Origin: Rhea pennata | Lineage: Eukaryota > Chordata > Aves > Rheiformes > Rheidae | Assembly: GCF_028389875.1 (NCBI RefSeq) | Contig: NC_084671.1 | Span: forward strand, 27,311,083-27,375,082 | Direction: 5' to 3' | DNA length: 64,000 nucleotides | Shown here: one piece after another, positions 22,629 through 37,600 of the stretch | Position numbering within the stretch: the stretch's first letter is position 1 | Layout of the letters: every line of letters starts with the position of its first letter | Made by a program: the position numbers and the translations under genes | The notes under the pieces: generated by a model | Told to the model about the DNA's origin: nothing | Database searches by the model: none | The model's input: only the letters and a program-made list of their open reading frames with translations

Positions 22629-25600
22629 GGTGATGGGTACAGTTTGGGACTAAATAATGTCCCAAATAATCACATACTTATCTCTTTAGTGGCTACTGAA
22701 AGCTTAAGAACTGAGTGCATAATGGCTTTGGTGTCTAATTTCTCCCCTAGCGTAGGGGGAGGGAAATGGCAGATGGGAGTAGAACAAGCTGTTGTTTGGA
22801 GGAACTGAAACGGTTGGGGTGCCTGCTTACTGAGAACGGGAGCAGCCCGGCCACCGTGCCCCTGCCGGGAGCAGAACTCTCCTGTGTGCGGCCGTCGTCG
22901 TGGCTCAGTGTTAGTAAAATGGTTTTCTGACGCAGAACTGTTGGTAAACCAGTCGTTAGCTTTTGAGATGGTTTTGTATCTGAAAGCCAGAGTTTTGATG
23001 GGAAACAGTTCTTAACATGAAGTTTTATGATTTTCTTTAGGGACTGAGTATGTTCTCTATATTGAGTTAGAATTGGGCCCAAGACTAATCCCCTAAAGAG
23101 GCAAAAGGGCATGCTCATAAGTCAAAACAGCAGGGGTCTGCATAGAAAAACTTCACGTACAAACTCTGAAATATATACAAAATCTGCTAGTTGGACATAT
23201 AAATGTAACTGTGACCATCAGTGCTTCTTGCCCAGCCATCCGATACTTGCCTTGGACTTGCCAAAGGCTGCCCGAGCCCTACGTTTCTGCATACAGCAAT
23301 ACCAAATCCTCTCTGAACCCAAAGCAATGGGGTTACGCTTGGCAATGGTTAGTTTTTGAAACAACAAAGCTGTTATATAGCATGCTGGGTTGATATAGAC
23401 CCAGCATAAATAAAAAATGCGACTGCAGATCCCTTGGGGAATTAACAGCACTGGAGGATTGCGCACTATGCAGAGTTGAATGTGGTTCGTCTTGGAAGAG
23501 GAAGCGCCTGGTTGGAAGTGTCTGCGCCTCTCTCGTAGAGGAAGCTGAACTTCTGAATAGTCAAATATCATTCTGAGGCGTCATGGTATGAGTATATCTG
23601 TGTCATGCTGCTTTGGTTTGTATGCCAAATTTCTTTTATGTAAAGTTGAAATTTTCCAAGGAAAGGACATGCTTCCCCCCTCCCCCCCCCAGCAGCAAAT
23701 AGTAACAGTTTTATATTAGAAACTGTCATGATGAAGAGAATGCAAAGTGCAGTGTGTTTATTGTTCTCAAATGAATATTCATAATTCAGGGTTTTCAGCC
23801 CCTAATTTCTCCTTTTTTTTAAAAAATTATTTTCATGAAACCTAGGAATCCAGATTTTTACGTGGTCTTTCAGAGCAAAAGCTATACAGTCCTTAACATT
23901 GGAAGTTCCAGTTCTGAATTGCCTTGATGTTTGAGGGCCGTATCATACTGCAAATGCACCTTGCTTGCTGTGATTCCTGGCTCTGTGTAGATTGCTTTAA
24001 AAGTCTGGATCCCTCTTTATAATAAGATAATAGAAAAGATTTAAGCACTAATTCATGAAAGTGAATTGTTGAGAACATCATTGTATTTAGGGGATCTGCG
24101 CGGAGCTCCTGTTGGTACGTACGTAAGTACTCTGCCGTTCTCAGTGTCGTGTGTTCAGAGCTCCAAATTCCTGTATGCTCTGCAGGTCGCTCCACTGTAG
24201 AACATGTTGTATTAAGCCCTTCCTGAAAGGACGATTTTGAGACAACTACAGACGTGTCAGGGATGGAGATTAATTTGCCTCTCCTGTGTGTGGCCTGTGT
24301 GGTTTAGATGCTTCTCTGAAGTCTTCTCTGTCATAAAGGAATGTGAAATGGGGACACTTTTCTTTGAGGAGCTGTTCAACTGGACAGGTCACAGGTGTCA
24401 GTGGAGGAGTACTGCTCTTTCCAGTGGTGAAGCTTGTTGACCTCATTCTGTGCTGAAGCTTGAGGGCTTTGTCAAATATCCATATTCTGCTCTCCAGATG
24501 ACCTCGTTCTTGTTTGCTGCCACCGTGCCTGTGCGTTTCATTTGCTACTGGTCATGAACTACTCATTCAGTAACTGATGTTTGGGATTTATTTTTGCTGT
24601 CTCTTAGCAAGAATGCAGTGGATGCTTGGTTTGACTTTGTGCAAGTGTTGTGGATTTGTTCAGAGAAGACAGCCTGAGGAAATGTCTCTGGCCCTTTCAG
24701 CAGTAGAGGGAGGTTTGGCATGGTTTCATTCTCAGGGGAGCTTATTCTCACGTTTTGGGGGTCCTACAGATCTGTGCAGATGAACTTCCCCCTCTTCATG
24801 AATGACTACTATGAGTTGGAGGAGTGGAGTTGGCTGCCACAGCCCTAGACCTCAGCTCGTTTTTGATTCACTGTGTTGAGGCTGTGGAGCACCTTAGAGA
24901 TACCTGGAGCTTGCTCTGCGCTTGCGTGGGAGGGCAGTGGATGACATGCATAACATGCTTCTTTTCTGGATCTACAGTGTAGTACTACCCCTACCAGCTT
25001 GTCCTTGGGCCCTGCAGGTGTTGTGTCCAGGTACCCATGTCACAGTGGTACAACTAGGCAAGCTAAGACAGACAGACTGAGGCAAGGTAGCAGGACAGGA
25101 GCCTCCCTGGGCTGGCTGGAGAGGCAGGTGAGCACTGCTCACGGCACTGCTGTGGGAGGGGTTACATTCTTCAGCTAATCCAAGAACACTCCTTCATGCT
25201 GGGCTGAATCACTGACTGGAGGAGGTTTTGGTCCTTAAGCCATGAGAGACCATGTTGCCTGCAGATGCTTTCTAGTCCTTTTGCTGCTCACCAGCATTCC
25301 TGCTTGCCTGGTCTGGTCACCTTCAGGCAGCTGCTCCCCTTCTGTGAGCAGAAGTTGCCCAAACACTAAGATATGGTGGTGGTAGTGGTGTGGTCATAGA
25401 AAGTAAAGGAGAAGTAGATTTCAAGTCATTGGAAAACGGCTAGTACTTGGGTCCACACTGCCTACGAGGCTTGACTAGTGACTGGGTGATTGGTGAAAAG
25501 GATAGGAAGGAGAAATAACTTTTAAAAGACCACACATTCTCTTCTTCCTGAAATTATTTCTTGGGTTTCCTCAGTGCTTGAGATTACCATCAAGGGTTGT

Positions 25601-28600
25601 GTTTTTCTTGAGGTTTGTTCAGCTGGATGTTGGCTTGCTGCAGAGGGATCTATGTGAGCTGATTAAGCAGTGCTAGTTGCTGTTATTAGTTGTTAATGTA
25701 GGGAGTGTCTGCTTTTGTATTGCTTGGACCCTCAGTTAATTCTCTGAGGTTTATACGCATTGGTTTTTACCCAGAAATTCACTTTTAACTGTATTTTTCC
25801 AGTTGTTTACCCACGTGTTAAAGACTGTTGGTGGATGCTTTCATGGAGATGTACTCAGTTTTTCAGTTTGCCTCTACTGGTTGTTTGATTTGGGTTATCA
25901 GAATTTCAGCACTTTACAGTAAGACTTGTGTTTTCTATAGGCTCCTTAGACTCCTGAACCATTTTCTTTGAATTTACAATCCATTTGCATGAGTTGCTTT
26001 CACCTTCCTTTCCATTAGTTGCAAATTTACCATCACTGTGTTCATTTTTATGTAAACCTGGAAAGCAGGGTGCTTTCTAAAGTGTGCGTGTTTTTGTTCA
26101 TGGCTTTTTGGAAATCGGTGATGCTTTTTGTCTTAGTGCCAATGCTGGTGAGTGGCCAGCCCTGGCTAACAACAAAAATTTGTTTCAAATAGGTTGACTC
26201 CGTGGCTCAGCTTGCTTCTCTGCTCCAGCGTTTCCTCCCCATGGGAAACACATTCCTGTCATTCTGCTTTGATAGTTCTTAATTGCCTTAGAAACGCAAG
26301 CTCTTGGTCTAATTTCCTATTGCTACTATGCTTTAACTTATTTAGGGGAAATCTCTCATAGGTTTGTTTAGGGAGAGTCTGGAGTAAAAACTGCCTCACC
26401 ATGGTGGAAGATGTCCACCTCTTTCATCTGATGGAGGACGCTAAGTGTTAGGAGAGCTATAGCAAGCCCTGAACCTGTGCAGTCTCGGAAGATGTTTAGC
26501 CAAGCAGTGTCACATACTTCTGAAACTGGGCTAACAGAGCAGCCTCGTCTTGATTAGTGTGTCCAGACATGTCTCTGGGCCACTTCTGTCGTTAAAGTGT
26601 TACTCTTCTAGACAGGCGTCAGCACGCTGCGTTAACTGTGGTTATTCATCATAGCCATGTACCCAAGTTCTTGCAGCTGGTTTAGGCAAGTCAGTTTGGT
26701 TTCAAGTTGTTAGGTATTATGGGCCGTTGAGGATGGATTTGTATAGGCAGTGGGGGAGCTTTATAACCTGCTCTCCAGGTTTATGGTCTTGACTCTCAGC
26801 TGTACTTGCTTCTCTCTCCAGTGGTGGGCTGTGAGCCCTCTCTTTTCCAGCCTTTCCTATTACCCCCCTCAGTGGAACTGATGAACTCGATTTTTTTGGC
26901 ATTGAACCTTGCCAAGGTGTCCTTGAGGGTAGTTCTGAGGAGCTGTAGGGAGCATGTACCTGGAGTAATTTATAAATGTTTCTTAAATAATAATTAAATT
27001 TGTGCTGTAGTGGAAAATACAGATTTGCACCGCTTATGCTGACAAACCCCGTTTTTTCAGCTGAATGTAGTCCACTGCTTTTCTCGTCCAGCCTCAGTTT
27101 CTTTGGGAAGCTTTTCAGTGCTCGTTGTGTTATGTGAGCCAAATTCATCTGTGATACTGACTGGCTGTAAATGCAGTGGCACTTTCCTGTACAGTGAAAG
27201 GTTTTTTTTAATGGATTTTTGTCTTATTGTGGTGGTATATGGGCTGGCTCTTTGGTTGTCTTGAATTTTTGGAAGCTGTGACTGTGAGTGCTGCTGCCCC
27301 AGAACCTCTTTACCAGGAGAAGTGCTCAGGATTCAGGGAGCAAGTGGGATGTTCAGACTTGCCCCATCAGGAAAGGGTCTTTCTCACCAAGTGTACACTG
27401 AGTTACTTTGCAGGACCAAGCTATGAGCTTTTGCTTGCTTTGTTTGCAATCTCTCTCTGCTTTCCCCATTGCAAAGGGCAAGAGGTAGTATTAAGAGACA
27501 ACTAAGGCTCCTAAGTGATATCAGCATAGTTACCCATTACCAGGCACAAACTCTGGGTGCTTCAGGGAAATAAATGACAGTCATGTGCCTTTGGTAGGAA
27601 AGGCAGTCTTTTCCCATGCAAAGAAACAGCTATTTCATTACAATGGAATAGTTCCAGTGCTGCTTGACTAAAAATACTGTTCATCAAGGAACACAGAACA
27701 TCAGCTGAACAGGCCGCTGTCTTTGAGAAGCAATCTATTTGTGAGTTAAAAATAAATGTAGATCCTCTCTCAATTTCTCTGTAAAGGTATTCTTTCCTTA
27801 TTTAATTCAAGAACTGTCTTAAATACTGATTATGAGCATTTTGACAGAAATTATTCAAGTTGTTTGGTGAAGAATACTGCTTATTTTAAAAATCTTGAAT
27901 GTTCTGTGGTCAAGATACTGGTAGTAGCATATGGAAAGCATATTTCATGGATCAGTTAATGGTGATATCTTAGGATGAGATGCAACAGAGAAATACACAT
28001 TTGTTAGGTGGGCAGTATAACCTTCATGAGGCCTGTTGTGGCATTCTTGAAAACTGAAGATAGGGATCGACCACTGCATGTCCCCAAGTGCCGCGCGTTG
28101 CTTAGTTGTCCTGCCTTGCAGCTGAGAGCTACGTGCTCTCTTCTGCTTTCCATGTTCTTGTTCAGTGCAAGGTTGCAAGCGCACGTCTGTGTGAAAAATA
28201 CTTGTGTGTGTGTGTGTGAAGAAACATATGCTGAAGACTAGACTTTGTCCTGCCAAGTCAAAGGGAGTTTTTAGCTGTAGATTAACACTGGTGTTTTCAC
28301 AGTTTGGTGAGCAGCATGGGCCCCGAGCTCTGTGTCTGGGTGGGAGCTGGCTTTCCTCAGCCGTGCCTGAAGAGCAGTCGCTCGGAAGGAGGAGCACAGC
28401 CGGTGTCTGAGGGTCACAGGAGTGACTTGGGGAGAGCTTTGAATCCGAATCAGTCCAGCGAGAGCTGGGGACTGTAGGTTTCTCCCCAGCAGTGGCAGTG
28501 TCTAGGATGGGTGCTTTTGGGTGATGCCAGCTGTGGGTGGTCTTAACACCCCAACAGCTCACTGAGTGTGTGAAAGAGAGGAGGACGTGTCTTCACGGTG

Positions 28601-31600
28601 ATCGGAAACAGGGCTCTGTACGGGCATGACCTTATTTCAGAAATAAATGGACTAACTCTTACTGCTACTACTAAATAAATTTGTGCTCTAAGCTCAAATG
28701 TCTATTGAGTTATAGTAAAGAAATTGTTTACCTTTTATCTTACTGTTTGTGTGATGTTAAGGTAATTTAAAGATAACTTGCAATCATCAAGGTTTTCTGT
28801 TGTGATGGGCACAGCTGTCTTTAAACAGTTTGAACCGTGTTATTGGACCTCCCTAGCAGTACCCCAACAGGATGCATGCGGGTACCTGAGAGGAGGAGTC
28901 TTCTCCTTAAGATCCTCTTGCCTGTTTGATAATACACAATGTGGGTGTGGGAAGAACCTCTTTCAGAGACACATAGTGGTGGCTAACGGGCTTTGGGCTG
29001 GGTAACTTGGTGATTGCTGGTCTGGATTTTACAACCTGCCCCCTCTGCCTTTCCTTTTTGTTTCCTATTTTTATCCTGCCTCTGGGGAAAAACACTGTAT
29101 TTTTACCTAGTAGTGAATGTTAAACGTTTCTTCTCATCTGTGCTTTTCAAGAGGGTCATGTGCTTAGTAACGTATCACCATCCTTGAGTTTTGGAGTAGA
29201 AGAACGCTCCCTAAGTTGCAAATACAGTGTCTCAAGCATGTTAAGTTGTTCCTTGCCCTGGAGTGATTCACCCAAATGTTGAAAAGAGGTGGTGTACTCT
29301 GTTGAAAAAGCAGTGGAGGGTGTGAGGAGGAAGAGGCTAGAGGCAAGCATCATGGAGGAGAGGGGCACTGGCCACGGGGGGGAAGGGGCTGTATTTGGGG
29401 GAGACCCTGCCTCCTTTCCCCAGCAAAATCCACCTCCAGAGATAAGGAAGGAGGTGGCAAGTGCTGCCCTGGGGCGACCTTGCCACAGAAGAGTTTTGTG
29501 AACTTGCTCTTTGAAGCTGTTCCCCTTGCTCACCTGTGCCTAGATACCTGGGAGGTGCCGTTTGAAGAGATCTCGGAGCTGCAGTGGCTGGGCAGCGGTG
29601 CCCAGGGAGCTGTTTTCCTGGGCAAATTTCGAGCAGAGGAGGTGGCGATCAAGAAAGTGAGAGATCAGAACGAAACGGATATCAAGCACTTGCGGAAACT
29701 CAAACATCCAAACATCATTGCCTTCAAGTAGGTTGTGGTATTTGTTACAACCTTACCAGCACTACCTCTGTCGAGGGAAGAGGCAGTAGCTCTCATAGCC
29801 TGGCCATGTTTTTAATTCCAGGAATTAAGCTGTCTCTAGGACAAAGTGGACAGTCATCCTTTGCTTCCTCTTTCAAATTGTGCCTTGCAGTGACAGCAAA
29901 GCTGTGGTCACCATTCCCGCCCAATGCTGCCTTTTGGTCATGCTAACAAAATGTGTGCTGTGAACCCTGCCAGTGTGCAGTTGTGGGAAATCCAAGGAAA
30001 CCAGCCCCTGCGGCAAATGAGGCTTTGCCTGTGCAAAGCACACCGGAAACATTCCCCTTCCTATTCAGTCAGGAGAGCCGTTAGCTGAAGCTTGCCCAGG
30101 CAGAGTGAGCAGATTGCTCTCCTGACCCTTGACTGCCACATTTAAGAGTTGCTCTGGGACTCGTGCTCTGCTGATCCTCGCTCGGTGTTTTTCTTTGACA
30201 GGGGAGTTTGCACTCAAGCCCCGTGCTACTGTATTATCATGGAGTACTGTGCACACGGACAGCTCTACGAAGTTTTGCGAGCAGGGCGGAAGGTCACACC
30301 TCGGCTGCTGGTGGATTGGTCCACGGGGATTGCTAGCGGAATGAATTATCTGCACCTTCACAAAATCATCCATCGAGACCTCAAGTCACCAAAGTGAGTC
30401 TCTGTCTCCTTAAATATCCCCAAATTTGTTTCTTTTTTCTTGAGGAATAAAGTTGGGTCGAAGACACCATTTCCCCCCCCCCCCCCCCACATTCTCTCAA
30501 AACTAATGGGAGATTTTTTCCCATGTCACTCATCTCTTGTGCTGGAATTTGCCTTGGCTGTGGAAGCTGTACCAATTGCCTACGTGGAAGAGAGCAGTCA
30601 GGAAATATATCCGATGTAATGGTGCCTGGTCTTATTTGAACGTGGGGCACTGTTGCCTTCTATTCTTTTATTTTTCCTTCTTAATCGTTCTTATATTTCC
30701 CTGGTTTTCTGGAATGTGTCTTACTCGTTCCTCGGCAGCTTTCTGGTTAAAACTGTGGCTGTTCTTGTTCCCTAGATGTTTCTTGATTGCTTCTTTAGCC
30801 TGTGACCTAACTGTGACTGTGTGTTAGGGTAACACTTGTGGATGATTACAGCACAGGCTGTTAAGGTACAGCATTGCTAAAAGTTTGAAATGTTCCCAGA
30901 CGCAGTAGATCTTTGGTTACTTTAGCATGACTTGCTAATTTGCAAGTAATAAGTAATATCAAGATTTGTAGGATTTAGAAATGCAGTCAAGGCAAAATGA
31001 ACAACAAGAACCCAAAGCAAGTGAGAGCTTTAGTTGGTGAAAATGCAAAATCTTTTTCCTTGTCCTATAATCCTGCAGAATGGCCTCATCAACTGTTTAT
31101 GTTGATTAAGAAGGGATTTACTCCCAAGGGCTGTTGCAGTGCCATCTCGAGAGATGTGTGCTACATCTGTGATCTTAAAGCGAAGACATTTATTTCCATT
31201 TGGAAGAAGTTGTCTTCCGGCAGCAAAGCAAATTCTGATCTACAGGGCTGGAAATGTGCAAATTAAACAGTCTGACTTGTGTACAGTCTCACTCCAGCAT
31301 AGTGTTGCTTGGGATATCAAGCAAAGAAAGGAGGTGCACTCCTTCAGGAGTGGACAGAAAACGTGTATCTGCTGGGATTGGCCGCTGGATTTGTGAATTT
31401 AACTGTGGGACTTAGCTTTTGTGCTTGAGGGCCTTGTCGGCCACTAACTTCAGAGTGCCTCGGTTGCTTGCCTGGAATAAGTGTTGTGTGCGGCTGTTGG
31501 TGTACAGAACAGAAATTTGAGATTTTTTGCTGGAAAAAACTTTCAGGATGCTGATTTCTTCTTTTCTTCTTTCCAGTGTTTTAGTTACACACACAGATGC

Positions 31601-34600
31601 AGTAAAAATCTCAGATTTTGGTACATCTAAAGAACTTAGTGATAAAAGTACAAAAATGTCTTTTGCGGGTACTGTGGCTTGGATGGCCCCGGAGGTGATA
31701 CGCAATGAGCCTGTCTCTGAAAAAGTGGATATCTGGTGAGTAGTATTGTTTTAATTAAATATCTTCACTTTTTATTTTGGCGCTCGCTTTTCCCAGCACT
31801 CACGTATTCGATGCTCTTTTTTCCTCCTAGGGATGGGGATAGTTTGCTCGCTGGTGGAGTATTTCATTCTCAAAAGATCTGCCTAGGGCCCTCAACTCTG
31901 TTACTGAACCCTGGGCTAAAATGGCAAGAATAACATGTATGTGTAAAAGCTTAGTGTTGAGATCTGGAAGTATCAAACTGCATCATGCAGGATCTTCACA
32001 GTAAACAAATGCAGCAGTTCTCTGTTTTGGTATTCAGGCCAGAGCTTTCTCTTCCGTTACTAGTGCTTGAGGCCCTGCTGCAACTGCTACAGCCAGAGTG
32101 ATTTTTCACTTGCTTTCCATCCTCTTCAGGGCCTCCCTTCAACTCAGAGGCCTCTACTCTGCTGACTTGAAGGGTCTAACCATCTTTTCCTTTCTGCATA
32201 CTGGACGTGGCTGTTACGTGCCCAGCCACATGATTATAGTCTGGTGGAACTAACCCTGGGTCCAACGAAAGGATCTAGAAACCTAGAAACATTATAGGAA
32301 TGTGAAAGGTCCTCTGTGTCCCAAGGATCACAAGCAAAAGTCGCTGTGCCATTAAAAATGCTTGAGAGAGAACTTGGCCTTGAAGCTCCTTTGGGATGCC
32401 TCCCCACAGGCTTCACAGTCTTCAAGAGAACCACCTCTCTGTTTTTGCCTTGTTATTTCTGGTAACTAAATGACAGTATCCAGGACAAATGTATTTCTCC
32501 CCCCTTTATGGCCCTAGTGAATTTTCCTTTTTGTGGCTTTTGGCTTTGGATGCTGTCAGCCTCTCCTACCCAATGTGAAATTCCAGGTCAAAGCTGCAGG
32601 TGGGTTCAGCGTGCGAGTGGAGCCAAAAAGCTGCTGCTGCGGGTGGTTCAGCTCAGCACTCTGCTCTCGGGACTGGCTCAGAGTTGGATCATGACTTTAA
32701 GCTGATTTCCTGTAGAGGAAGAGAAAGTCTTGTAACATGTGGTGCACTGTGGTAAACGTGTCCTTTCATCTTCTTCTGAGAGCTGATTCCCTCCAGAATT
32801 AGGCAGCAAGAACAATTTTCCCTGAGATTGGCCTGAATGCCCAGGATTTGAGTCTTAAAAGATGTCCAAGTAACCACACACTCCCATGCCTTGTTTCTTT
32901 CTTTGAGTGTCAGGACAGTTGTCAGCACATGGGGGGCCATCCCGGCAGACTGGAGGAGCAAGGAGAAGCATCTGGTCGTGTGAGCAAGGCTGTGGAAGAG
33001 ACTAGGGAGAATATACTTGGGAACAGCTCTTTCCCCCGTCTAAAGTAAACATTACTTTTGGAAGACACAGTTATAAAATGATGTTTTGTGTGTTCATTTT
33101 GTGTAATTTGGCATCTGGGCTTTGGGCAGGAGTCTGAGCATTCAATTTAAGGCAGGCTGCAACATAGCCAGCTCTTCTGGGAGAAGCTCTTGGATTGTTT
33201 TAGGAAGAAATTACAGTTGCCATTTGTCTTCTGAGCTCTTCCCTTTGAATCACAGATTCATTAGGAGAGATGTTGCTGGATTTCTACCCTCAGCTTTTTC
33301 TCGTTTGGAGCAGCTTCAACTCAGGAGTACTATGCAGAGCATCATGTCCAGTAAAAAAGAGCTACTAGTCCTGCTTGAGAACTCTGAGCATTCCTTGACT
33401 TCTTTCCCAAATGACTGGCAGATGTTGTTCTTTGGTGTAAACTGAGAGATGCCTTGGATGCAAGTTGCTGCTAAATGACCTGCCCAGACTCCAGTGCGTA
33501 TTGCTGCTATGGTTCCTTTACCATCCCTTCTTTCTGCTCCCGAATATGGTGGCTTCTCTAGGGTTGCTTGCAGTGTCCCACTGAGGCAATACAGGCAACG
33601 GTGTGTTTGGCTTTTGTTCTTTGCATGATTGGAGAGAACCAGACCTCTCACCTGTGTGGAGGTGGTGGTAGACTCTTCTCCATCAGAGGGTGCAGCAGTG
33701 ATTGCTCAAACTCTTCCTTGACATCTGTTCCTCCCCCAAGATGAGTAAAACTCCTATTCCTGAATGCTGACAACAAATGAGAATGGTTCCTAAGCTGCTT
33801 ATGTGTCTGCATTCTCTCATCTTTAACAGCGTGCTAAAAAAAAAAGAAAATCTATAATCTTATCAGGAGTCTTGAAAATCCTATGTCAGGTCTTAATCAG
33901 AACAAAGCTGAAACCAGATGGGGTTTCCTGGTAGCTTGTCCAACCACCTGGGATCCCTGCTTTCTTACAGCCCACGGAAAAGTGTTTCTAGCGAAAAAAC
34001 ATTCAGAGTCTGACTTTTTTGAACATGCTTTGAAGCTTTGAAAATGAGACATTGTTTACGTGAAGTTCTGTTTCCTGACTGTTCGCATCCAGGCAGTTTG
34101 TCCTTTGGGTGGTCTTCTGTACTTAATAAAAACAATTCAGTGTAGTACAAGGCAGGAAAACCCGTGTCACTTCTCACCTGGTTTGGCTTACCAGCAGAGC
34201 TGGCGCCTCATGGGCATATAGGGTCACAAGTGAGGAGGTACCTGTGGGTGTGAAATTGAGACAGCTGTACATCCCCCCTTATCTGAGGGGGTCTTAAGGC
34301 ACACTATGAGCGGTGTTGGTCTGCAGCAGCTTTTGTTTGCCTCTGTATTGACTGGTTTGCTATTTATTTGCTGTTTTCTTGGGTGGATATTGTAAATAAA
34401 CCCAATAACTACTGTCATAAATGAAGATTTTGATCCTTACTTGGGCATTTTGCTGAGGAAGAGAAGCAAAGTGAGTTTTATGGCCTGTATCTTTCATTTC
34501 TTGTAGTAGGAGGTTCTTACCCAGACAAAGAACTTTTCTTCTCTTTAAATGAGTTTGTTCTTTCTTTGACATTCCTTTTTTCCAATTAGAGCACAAAACT

Positions 34601-37600
34601 AATTCCAGATGAAATTACACCTGCTTTTGATTCTGACATTTACACAAGTTGCATTTGCTTCTTCATTTCCTTGTTGCAGTGGTTAATAGTGATGAGTCTC
34701 ATAAGCTTCTGAAACACCCATCTAGGAGTATTATGAGCGGCTGAGTACACACAGCAGCAGAGAGAGCTTTTGGCTATGAAAAAAAGATAAATGACATTAA
34801 CGCAACTTCTCTGCTGCCTTTGTAAAACACGTGTGAATTCTGACTATCCTGTAGTAGATGATCTGTTCTTCCCAATAAAAACAATCAAAAGAGCATCTCG
34901 AAAAGCTAACTTTCCCCTTTAGCAGGAGTTGGTGAGACTTCATCTACATAGAAAAACTTCTAATGTACTCTCAGGATTTTTAAAATCTACCCTTTCCCAT
35001 TTCAGTGTGAGGTAAAAGCAGTGTAGTTTGGTGTCCCAGGCTGGGACAGAGGAGGAAGAGTACTTCATATGTGAAATAGCTACTCTAGGTTAGAAGCTAG
35101 CGTTTAAACATTGTTGTATCTACTTGCCACTCCAGATTAGACGTACTTAGTTCCCTGTTCTGCGAAAGGAAGGGCAGTTTTCCATGCTCCAGGTGCTTCT
35201 GTTAAATTGCATTCATGTGGAAGTTTTCTCCTGGTCTTGTTTTTTTGTTCATCAGGTCATTCGGGGTAGTTTTGTGGGAACTGCTTACGGGAGAGATTCC
35301 CTACAAGGATGTGGACTCCTCTGCCATCATCTGGGGCGTGGGCAGCAACAGCCTGCACCTTCCTGTCCCATCCACCTGTCCGGATGGCTTCAAAATCCTC
35401 ATGAGGCAAACCTGGTAAGAGCCTCATCCCTGTGCAGAACAAGAGATGACTCCCAGCTCTCGCCAGACTCCCAGACACACCAATGAAACGAGGGTCAGGG
35501 TGAGAGTGTTAAACCCAGACCATAGGATTCTCTTAAATACTGAGCAGCTCAGCACAGGAACGATAAGGCATAACATTATGGATCCTACTTCCTTGTGGCA
35601 GAAGGCCTGGGTCCCAGAGGATGTTTGGAGCATAATGGATGGAATAAGAGAGCTGTGTGGTTTGCTCTTGGGTTGGAAAGATGGGGCAGAGGGAAGAAGT
35701 AGGCAGACACTGTTGAGACGGGTTAACGGCGGGGGGGGGTTGAACGCTTGAGAAATGGGAGAGCGAGGCTTGATGGAAGCCCCAGGAAGGTGACAGGTTA
35801 GTTAAGAGTTGCCAGTCAAATGTGAAGCAGGAGCCCACAGCATAGAGGTTGTTTCCAGTAGCCTTTTTGCTTGAGGGGCTAAGCAGTTGATACAAGATAG
35901 TTCTGTGGGAAGGGAAGGGAAAAGGTTGGGGTTTTTTTGTTGCTTTGTTTTATTACTCTGAAAACATCTTTTAGAGTGACGAGTTGTTGAACTGAGTAGA
36001 GAAGCTTGTACTTTGTGTATGAAACCGGGATTTTACACGTGTGTATATGGGAGATGCTTCCAGTTTACTCCACCTGCCAGTTGAAAATACAGGTGAAATT
36101 CTTGGTCTTGGGCTGTGCATTAATATTTAATCTTTTGTAATTGAGTCTTGTCACAGAGTGTAAGCGATCTTTCAGCATTTCCCCGCTCTGCCGGTATGCC
36201 AGCACAAGGGGAGAAATAGGCCAATGCGTCAGTGGCTCTTTTAAAGTGGCTGTTTACCCTCCTGATCCTGAAGCCGCAGCTGGGTTTCCACGTATGACTG
36301 TGAAATGCAGATGTTACAGCTCTCAGCGCTGTGTGCATACACTTTTATCCCCACCTAGTGGAACTAGGTTGCCTGTAGGGGAGAGGTGGCCTGAGAAACT
36401 GTTGCTTACCATCTTTCACAGTGCATCCATGCAGCGAGTCTAGTGGGTTGAGTCTCGAAGCTAGGATGCCAGTCTCTTTTCTCGAAGGTACTGAGGGGTT
36501 TGTACTTAAGTGGGATCTTACACAGGTTTTCTGCCTGCTGCTGTACTGTAGGCTCAGTCTTGTGCTATACGGCTGTATAGGTGTGTCTGGTTTCTATAGC
36601 TTTGGCTCTAGTCTGTCAGCTACAGGATTCAGAGGACTGATTTTGGTGATAAGCACTTTCAGAAGGGCAGGATTAGGTAGTGTTATTAACCTGATCTCGT
36701 GTTAGTAACTGGTCTGTTTTGTTCCAGGCAGAGCAAGCCCCGGAATCGCCCCTCGTTCCGACAAACACTGATGCACCTGGATATTGCCTCTGCTGATGTG
36801 CTGGCTACTCCTCAGGAAACCTATTTCAAATCACAGGTAACTAGAGAATGGTTGTAGCCCATTAGCACCAGAGTTGGCTCCAAGGCCCTCATTTCAGGGG
36901 CTGCACTGCGTGCGGCAGAAGTCGTGACCCATAATTTTTGGTTTGATTCTTGAGGAGAAGAAAGCTGACGGGTATTCGAAAGTCTTTTATTCAGGATTTC
37001 GCAGACTGAGACGTCTGCTAGCTTTAGTCAAACTCGGTGATGTCTTTCCCGTGTCTCTGAAGACTGCTGACTTCAGATGTTCTGGTCGCAGCTGTTTCTC
37101 CTGGTACAGTTGTACAGGAAACCAGAAAACTGCTGTGAGAGGAAACACTGCATTTAATTGTGAAAATGAGTAGGGCAGCGAGTGGGACAAAGAGCTGTTG
37201 CAGAGCAGCGAAGGGACTTGTGGACACTCGGGGAAGATCTAAAAGGACTTTCTTGTAGATTCCTCCAAGTCCTCTCAGTTGGCATCTCCCAAGGTGGGAA
37301 TGAAGATGAGACCTCACCTCAGGTATTGAGGATCTGTACAGTGTTTGGTGTGTTTGCATTAGGAAGTGGGTGCCTTTTACTAAGCTACAAGAACAAGGGC
37401 TTCAAGGGACAAATAGTATCATTCTAATGACAGTCATTTTTCTGATGAATAGAGCTGTGCAAATGATTGATCTTTCAGTTTATTTTAAGTGCTAAAAGAG
37501 AAGAAAATGTCTTAAATTGAAAAGAACTTTCTAGAGTTTAATTTGTAATATTTTAGAAAATACAAGTATAATACTAGTTGAAAATGCTGAAATGAAACAT

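Noticed and set aside
27945-28562. 205-codon minus-strand open frame in a MAP3K13 intron
   Set aside because: No recognised homology, and it contains a low-complexity THTHT stretch from a simple GT repeat.
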